Source of the DNA: Thermoleophilia bacterium
GTDB lineage: Bacteria; Actinomycetota; Thermoleophilia; Gaiellales; Gaiellaceae
DNA length: 10,628 nt
Direction of reading: 5' to 3'
NCBI GenBank assembly: GCA_016844515.1
Contig: JAERMP010000072.1
Span: 1-10,628, forward strand
The position numbers and the translations under genes are program-made. This document shows positions 6,168 to 10,628 of this stretch, in pieces; position 1 is the stretch's first letter, and every line of letters starts with the position of its first letter. The notes beneath the pieces were generated by a model. It worked only from the letters and a program-made list of their open reading frames with translations. It had not been told where the DNA came from and made no database searches.

Positions 6168-6922
6168 AGCTCTTACTGCTGCTGGTAGCGGCTGCGCTCC
6201 TCGTAGCCGGGTGCGGCGGCGACGATGGCGAGTCGTCGTCGACGGGAACCGATACGACTACGCCAGCCGCCGAGACGACCGAGCTCCGCGTCTACTGGTT
6301 GCGTGACGGCAAGGTGTGGCCTGCTCTCCGTGAGGTCGAGGAGACGCAGGCTGTCGCCACGGCTGCCCTGAGCGAGCTCTTCGCCGGGCCTACCGCACAG
6401 GAAGAAGCGGACCTCGACTTTCAGACTGCTGTTGGAAGCGGCTTTCCGGACTACGACGTCCTGATCGAGGATGGTGTTGCGACTGTCAATGTCGACGGTG
6501 AATTCTCAACCGAAGGTCTCGCGCAGGTCGTCTACACGCTGACCCAGTTCTCCACCGTCAACTCGGTCGAGATGGATGGGAAGTCCTTCACGCGGGCCGA
6601 CTTCGAAGATCAGACACCGCCGGTGCTCGTGGAGTCACCTCTTGCGTTCGAGGAGGTCACGAGCCCATTCCGCGTGACCGGCACTGCGAATACCTTCGAA
6701 GCGACCTTCAACTACGAGCTCACCGACACCGACGGCCGGATCGTGGACGAGAACTTCGTCACCGCCACCTCGGGAACGGGGACGCGCGGCACCTTCGACT
6801 TCACCACCGACGCGTACTCGGTGCCGTTCGACGGGATCGGCGCGCTCATCGTGTTCGAGCGCTCGGCGAAGGACGGCTCGCGGATCAACCTCGTCGAGAT
6901 TCCGCTCCGCATGGAGAAGTAG
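6164..6922 (+). CDS. GerMN-Gmad2 domain lipoprotein
   Basis: A 252-residue predicted lipoprotein. Residues 1-17 are a lipoprotein signal peptide, KLLLLLVAAALLVAGC, with lipobox VAG-Cys17. A Ser/Thr-rich spacer (about 18-40) follows. Residues about 42-150 match the GerMN domain (LRVYWLRDGKVWPALREV, LFAGPTAQEEADL, DGVATVNVDGEF, VVYTLTQFSTVNSVEMDGK). Residues about 152-250 match Gmad2, the immunoglobulin-like partner of GerMN (VTGTANTFEATFNYEL, TSGTGTRGTFDF, ERSAKDGSRINLVEIPL). These domains occur in spore-germination lipoproteins of Firmicutes but also widely in non-sporulating actinobacteria, where they are thought to act at the cell envelope. Start GTG 6164 forms a GTGA overlap with the preceding gene; GTG 6158 would add two residues. 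Why it sits in a molybdenum-cofactor operon is unclear. Confidence 0.85.
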   Translation: MKLLLLLVAAALLVAGCGGDDGESSSTGTDTTTPAAETTELRVYWLRDGKVWPALREVEETQAVATAALSELFAGPTAQEEADLDFQTAVGSGFPDYDVLIEDGVATVNVDGEFSTEGLAQVVYTLTQFSTVNSVEMDGKSFTRADFEDQTPPVLVESPLAFEEVTSPFRVTGTANTFEATFNYELTDTDGRIVDENFVTATSGTGTRGTFDFTTDAYSVPFDGIGALIVFERSAKDGSRINLVEIPLRMEK

Positions 6923-6945
6923 CCGCAGCCGCGTAAGCTCCGCAC

Positions 6946-7278
6946 GTGGCGGATGCACCCTGGCGTTGCTCCGAGTGCGGCACGGTCAACGAGCCGGTGG
7001 CCAACGCATGCCGCACCTGCGGCCGCTGGCCCAGCTTGTTCGACCTCGAACAAAGCAAGGTCGACGTGTTCGAGGAGGAGCCCGCGGTGGCAAACGAGCC
7101 GGCGCTCGAGGACTTCGAGGTCGAGACCTACGAGGAGCTTCCCGTTGAGCCCGTCGATCCCGCCCAGCCGGCTGAACCGGAGTCGCCGAGCGCCCGAGGC
7201 CGCCGGATCTTCGGCTCGATCATCGTGCCTCTCGCTGTTGTGATCTACCTCGTGATCACGTTCATCGTGAACCGCTAG
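6946..7278 (+). CDS. RanBP2-type zinc-finger protein with C-terminal membrane anchor
   Basis: A 110-residue protein, GTG start, 23 bases after the lipoprotein gene and probably in the same operon. Residues 6-25 follow the RanBP2/NZF zinc-finger pattern exactly: Trp6-x-Cys8-x2-Cys11-x3-Asn15-x6-Cys22-x2-Cys25. Residues 35-80 are acidic and Pro/Glu-rich (FEEEPAVANE, YEELPVEPVDPAQPAEPE), probably disordered. After the basic ARGRR, residues 89-108 are a single hydrophobic helix (IIVPLAVVIYLVITFIV) followed by NR. This predicts a tail-anchored protein with the zinc finger in the cytoplasm. Such small zinc-ribbon/anchor proteins are seen in actinobacteria, but no function is known to me. RanBP2 fingers bind RNA or ubiquitin in eukaryotes; neither role should be assumed here. 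Confidence 0.75.
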   Translation: MADAPWRCSECGTVNEPVANACRTCGRWPSLFDLEQSKVDVFEEEPAVANEPALEDFEVETYEELPVEPVDPAQPAEPESPSARGRRIFGSIIVPLAVVIYLVITFIVNR

Positions 7279-7281
7279 CTA

Positions 7282-7298
7282 GAGCGCGGTCAGCGCTC
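7282..7298. terminator. small hairpin between convergent transcripts
   Basis: GAGCGC (7282-7287) pairs with GCGCTC (7293-7298) around GGTCA. It begins four bases after the stop of the zinc-finger gene and overlaps the birA stop codon (7290-7292). It may end both convergent operons; the stem is short and lacks a T-tract. Confidence 0.35.
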
Positions 7299-8051
7299 GA
7301 AGAGCACTTCGCCGGACTCGACTGCGCGCGTCTCGTGCGTGTCCGTCACGATCTCGAGTCGGCCGTCGCGAAGGATCTGCGACGCGGTTGCTCCCACGCC
7401 GTCGACTGTGATTCGGCGGCCGCGAAGGAAGTCGCGCGCTCCGATCTCGCCGTAGAGATCAGAGAGTCCACCGTGCCGCCATCCGTCGTAGATGCGCTCG
7501 AACCGAAACAGGAGCGAGCCCAGAAGCGCAGCGCGATCGTACGTCTCCCCGGTGAGCGTCCGCAGTGACCCGGGCTCGGTAGGAGCATCGAGCGGAAGCT
7601 CGTCGCGCGTCTGGTTCACGTTGATCCCGATCCCGACGACGACCCCGTCCTGGAGCTCGGAGAGGATCCCCGCGACCTTCCGCCGGTTCAGCATCACGTC
7701 GTTTGGCCACTTGACCTGTGCCGTGAGCCCGGTGGCTCCCTCGATTGCCTCCGCGGCGGCAAGCGCCGCGACGAGCGATAGCTCAGGGAGGTGACGCTCG
7801 GAAGGTGGGTGGAGCATCACCGAGACGAGCACCGAGCTTGCGGCCGGCGCTGTCCACGGACGCCCCATCCTTCCTCGACCGCCCGTCTGGTGGTCGGTCG
7901 CCGCAGTCGCTCCCTCAGGGAGTCCCGACCCGAGCAGGAGCAGCTGGGTCGACTCGCACTCGGGCTCGTACCGGTACGGCTTGCCGAAGCGCCCGCGGAC
8001 GTACGGGGCGACAGCCTCAAAAGCCAGCGAATCGGCGGCCGCAACGCTCAC
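7290..8051 (-). CDS. birA: biotin--[acetyl-CoA-carboxylase] ligase, BirA without DNA-binding domain
   Basis: A 253-residue enzyme that makes biotinyl-AMP and attaches biotin to the lysine of carboxylase carrier domains. The family motifs are complete: ECESTQLLL (residues 31-39), the biotinyl-AMP loop GGRGRMGRPW (57-66), KWPNDVML (114-121), RKVAGILSE (124-132) and VGIGINVNQ (139-147), followed by a small C-terminal SH3-like domain (about 208-253, FLRGRRITVDGVG, ETRAVESGEVLF). It lacks the N-terminal helix-turn-helix of E. coli BirA, so it is a monofunctional (class I) ligase and not a repressor. The GTG start at 8051 overlaps the formate dehydrogenase stop as GTGA, so it is translated behind that gene, although no biotin-dependent link between the two is known. 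Confidence 0.92.
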   Translation of the reverse strand: MSVAAADSLAFEAVAPYVRGRFGKPYRYEPECESTQLLLLGSGLPEGATAATDHQTGGRGRMGRPWTAPAASSVLVSVMLHPPSERHLPELSLVAALAAAEAIEGATGLTAQVKWPNDVMLNRRKVAGILSELQDGVVVGIGINVNQTRDELPLDAPTEPGSLRTLTGETYDRAALLGSLLFRFERIYDGWRHGGLSDLYGEIGARDFLRGRRITVDGVGATASQILRDGRLEIVTDTHETRAVESGEVLFER

Positions 8052-10628
8052 TTAGCTTCGACGCGTACGGCGGAGACCTTGAACTCGGGCGTGCCGATGA
8101 GCGGGTCGCCCACGTCGTGGGTGAGCCAGTTCACCTTCTGCTCGGCGAAGTGGAGCGCCATCCAGACGAGCCCGGGGTACACGCGGCCCGTGATGTGCGT
8201 CCGGGCCTCGAGATCGCCGCGCCTCGACACGAGACGCGCCCAGTCGCCTTCACCGAGACCGAGCGCGAACGCGTCCTCTGCGGAGATCTCGAAGAACGGA
8301 TCCTCTTGCTTGTCCTTGATCCCCGACTCGCGCATCGTCATCGTCGCCGAGTTGTAGTGATAGAGCGTTCGGCCGGTCGAGAGGACGAGCGGGTACTCGG
8401 AATCGGGCTCTTCGATCGGCCGCTGGTACTCGACCGGGAAGAACTTCCCTCTGCCAGGCGGCCGCGCCGGACGCGGAGCATGCAGGAACTTCGTCCCCGG
8501 ATGACCAATCTCGGGCGCGGGCCACTGTATGCCGTTCTCCTCGAGCCGGTCGTAGCGGACGCCGTACCAGGCGGGCGCCAGGTCCGCGAGCTCGTTCCAT
8601 ACCGACTCCGCGTCCGGGTACTCCGGCCAGTGCGCGCCCAGAGCCTTGGCAAGAAGAAGGACGATCTCGAGGTCGGGCTTCGCGTCTCAGGGAAGCGGTG
8701 CGGCTCTGCGCACCCGGCTGACGCGACGCTCGGTGTTCGTGAACGTGCCGTCCTTCTCGGCGAAGCTCGACGCAGGGAGCACGACGTCCGCGTACTTGCG
8801 CGTCATGTCGTGGAGGAAGATGTCCTGCGAGATCAGGAAGTCGAGCTTTCCGAGGCCTTCCTCGACATGGCGTGCGTTCGGCTCGGTCTGGGCGGGGTTC
8901 TCTCCGATGAGGACGAGAGCTCGGACGCGGCCGTCGTGGAGGCCGCTCATCATCTGGTCGAGCCGGTAGCCGGGCGTTTCAGGCACCTCGGCGCCCCACG
9001 CCTCCGAGAACTTCCGCCGGATCTCGGGATCGTCGACCGACTGGTAGCCGGGCAGGTACATCGGGTTGGCGCCCGAGTCGTTGAGGCCCTGGACGTTGTT
9101 CTGGCCGCGGAGCGCGTTCAACCCGGTCGACTCGTAGCCGAGGTGCCCGGTCATCAGGACGAGGTTGGAGAGCGACCAGATGTTGTCGACGCCGCACGCG
9201 TGCTCGGTGATCCCGAGCGTGTAGAAGATTGCGGCGTGCCGCTCCTGCGCGTAAGCGCGCGCGACGGCGCGGATCTCGTCGGCCGGGACGCCGGTGACTT
9301 TCTCCGCGTCTTCGGGTGAGTAGCGCATGACGACCTCGCGCACGGCCTCGAAGTCGTCCGTGAACTCGCGGATGTAGTCGTCGTCTTGGAGACCCTCGGA
9401 GAGGATCGTGTGCATCATCGCGTTCAGCAGCCACACGTCCGTCCCCGGGCGGAGCTGGAGGTGGTGCTTCGCAATCTTCGTGAGCCAGATCTTCCGCGGG
9501 TCCGCGACGACCAGCGTGGCGCCGTTCCGCACGGCTTTCTTGATGCGAAGCGCGAGCACCGGGTGAGCCTCGGTCGTGTTCGAGCCGATCACGAACAGGA
9601 ACCGTGCATTCTCGATCTCCGGAATCGAGTTGGTGCTTGCTCCTCTGCCCAACGACCTGACCAGGCCGTAAAGAGTGGGACCGTGTCAGGTCGATTCGCA
9701 GGAGTGGACGGAGTTCGTCCCGACTCCGGTGCGCGCGAGCTTCTGGATGAGGTAGTTCTCCTCGTTCGTCAGCCGAGCGGACGCGAGGAAGCCGACGGAC
9801 TGCGAACCGTGCTCGGCGATGATCTTCTTGAGGCTGGTCGCGGTCGTCTCGAGCGCGTGCTCCCAGGTCGTGGGGTGGAGCTCCCCATCGTCCCCGCGGA
9901 CGAGCGGCTGCGTGAGCCTGTCCGGGTGGTGGACGAAGTTGAACGCGAAGCGTCCCTTCACGCAGAGGTTGCCTTCGTTCGGGAGGTACTCGTCCTTCGA
10001 GGTGACCTTCACGATGTGCTTCGTCTGCGGGTCGAGGTTGAGGTCGATCTGGCAGCCGACGCCGCAGAAGGTGCAGGTCGTTCGGACTTGCTCGAGTGCG
10101 CGCTCGGGTCTTTTCGTGCCCTCCTCGAACTTCTCGTAGATCGCGCCCGTCGGGCAGACGGAGAGGCAGCCGCCGCAGAGCTCGCACTCGGTGTCGAGCC
10201 AGGAGAGGCCCCACGTGGGGACGATCCGCGCGTTCCCGCCGCGGCCCTCGAGCGAGAGCGCCGAGCACTGCATGACCTCCTGCGTGTAGCGGACGCAGCG
10301 GTTGCAGAGGATGCACGCGTCCGGGTCGTAGCCCATCAGCTGATTGCGGTCGTCGTATTCGGCGCGCTTCGCGTCGGGGAGGATGAATGGGGCTTCGGCA
10401 CCGAGCTCGTTCGCCATGGCCATGAGCTCGTTCGGGCGACCGCCCGGCGACGCGTTGAGGTGCTCGGTCAGGAGCATCTCGGTGAGGGTTCGCTGGAAGT
10501 CGGTGATCTGCCCGTTTGTGGACACGACCATCCCCTCGGCGACGCGCGTCGCGCAGGCAGGCATCGGGCGGGGCGCGCCCTCGACGTCGACCACACACAT
10601 GCGACACCCGCCGTAGGGCGCTAGCTTG
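8048..10628 (-). CDS. selenocysteine-containing molybdenum formate dehydrogenase, alpha/catalytic subunit (5' end outside window; second in-frame TGA)
   Basis: One frame of 859 codons runs from the right edge to TGA 8048-8050, interrupted by TGA at 9686-9688 and 8687-8689. In order: the end of a 2Fe-2S domain (GGCRMC near 10600, then PMPACAT); ferredoxin motifs Cys-x2-Cys-x2-Cys (near 10315-10295) and CELCGGCLSVCP (near 10186-10154); the Mo-domain 4Fe-4S motif CTFCGVGC (about 10075-10052) with its fourth Cys in NLCVKG; the active site at 9686 reading TGA-HGPTLYG; bis-MGD-binding segments (FVIGSNTTEAHP, NALRGQNNVQG, LIGENPAQTEPN); and a C-terminal dinucleotide-binding domain (STGRTLYHYNS, DAFALG, GTPEFKVSAV). 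The enzyme oxidises formate to CO2, or the reverse. The 2Fe-2S N terminus suggests an NAD(P)- or ferredoxin-linked soluble complex whose other subunits lie beyond the edge. Two oddities: the usual His/Cys 4Fe-4S motif appears degenerate, and the second TGA would truncate the protein. Standard annotation would split this into three genes. Confidence 0.88.
8687..8689 (-). other. second in-frame TGA in the formate dehydrogenase frame
   Basis: The frame reads RRVSRVRRAAPLP-TGA-DAKPDLEIVLLLAKALG and then continues to the normal C terminus. In related enzymes this loop usually reads P-Gly-E/D-A/S-R-P-D, so a glycine codon GGA changed to TGA by one base is the simplest reading. If not read through, the protein loses about 212 residues, including the dinucleotide-binding domain. 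Confidence 0.85.
9648..9679 (-). promoter_or_regulatory. candidate bacterial SECIS hairpin
   Basis: In the mRNA just after the UGA, CCCA (9676-9679) can pair with UGGG (9648-9651). Inside this, ACGGCC (9664-9669) can pair with GGUCGU (9652-9657), leaving the loop UGGUCA, or GGUC if the closing U-A forms. The loop G lies 23-24 bases after the UGA, inside the usual 16-37 base range, and the GGU resembles the E. coli fdhF loop that binds SelB. Folded by hand, without energies. Confidence 0.65.
9686..9688 (-). other. in-frame TGA read as selenocysteine (active-site residue)
   Basis: The frame reads SVHSCEST-TGA-HGPTLYGLVRS without any shift; the parts before and after are in the same frame. In Sec-type formate dehydrogenases the molybdenum ligand is Sec followed by His-Gly-Pro-Thr, exactly as here; Cys-type homologues have Cys at this site. 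Decoding needs SelA, SelB, SelC and SelD, none of which is in this window. Confidence 0.9.

Noticed and set aside
8625..8689. A SECIS hairpin after the second in-frame TGA
   Set aside because: The following bases give only weak, short pairings around CTCGAG, with no clear stem and G/U loop at the right distance.
8687..9688. A reassigned genetic code with UGA as glycine or tryptophan
   Set aside because: TGA is used as the normal stop by plsY, fdhD, the mobA fusion, the cupin gene, formate dehydrogenase and birA in this window. The two in-frame TGAs therefore need local explanations.
7745..10624. Long rightward and alternative leftward frames across birA and formate dehydrogenase (for example 7745-9319, 9386-10624, 8979-10607)
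   Set aside because: They are low-complexity shadows. The leftward formate dehydrogenase frame has all the iron-sulfur and cofactor motifs.
1..10628. CRISPR arrays, tRNA or rRNA genes, transposases, integrases, att sites
   Set aside because: No regularly spaced repeats, cloverleaf sequences or recombinase motifs were seen on either strand. The only repeat cluster is the short one at 4776-4807.

Overview
The window is GC-rich and densely coded, with many GTG/TTG starts and 4-base stop/start overlaps (ATGA or GTGA). Gene content (ECF sigma factor, zinc-finger anti-sigma protein, GerMN-Gmad2 lipoprotein, PlsY beside DegV, FdhD, MobA, molybdenum formate dehydrogenase, short BirA) fits a high-GC Gram-positive. 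A soil or sediment actinobacterium, perhaps of the Thermoleophilia, is my best guess. That is inference, since no rRNA or tRNA is present to place it.

Left part (1-1870). A leftward gene cut by the window edge encodes a zf-HC2 anti-sigma domain fused in frame to an SRPBCC-like domain. Opposite it, rightward, is an ECF sigma factor that appears to lack about 20 residues of region 2. The short divergent gap holds an ECF-type promoter-like sequence (TGAAAC-N17-CGTCTA) pointing at the anti-sigma gene. A secreted small cupin protein with its own promoter-like sequence follows, then two tandem hairpins.

Middle (2000-3890). plsY and a DegV/FakB-like fatty-acid-binding gene overlap by ATGA. This couples a fatty-acid carrier to the acyltransferase that uses acyl-phosphate. 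A hairpin separates them from a convergent gene for a small secreted protein of unknown function.

Right part (3997-10628). A rightward operon holds fdhD, a mobA gene fused to an ANT(6)-like nucleotidyltransferase, a GerMN-Gmad2 lipoprotein and a RanBP2-type zinc-finger protein with a C-terminal membrane anchor. A 12-bp tandem repeat forming palindromes sits at the fdhD/mobA junction. Converging on it from the right edge is a large molybdenum formate dehydrogenase gene (5' end outside the window), overlapping birA by GTGA. FdhD (sulfur transfer to the Mo cofactor) and MobA (guanylylation of the cofactor) are maturation factors for this enzyme, so the two units form one functional locus.

The most notable feature is in the formate dehydrogenase frame. 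It is open from 10627 to 8051 apart from two in-frame TGA codons. The first (9686-9688) lies at the active site in the context TGA-His-Gly-Pro-Thr and is followed by a plausible SECIS hairpin, so it almost certainly encodes selenocysteine. The second (8687-8689) falls where relatives usually carry glycine and has no convincing SECIS. It is a nonsense mutation, a sequence error or an unexplained recoding event. I do not see a wholly new system here. The double-TGA selenoprotein, the MobA-ANT(6) fusion and the anti-sigma-SRPBCC fusion are the items most worth following up.
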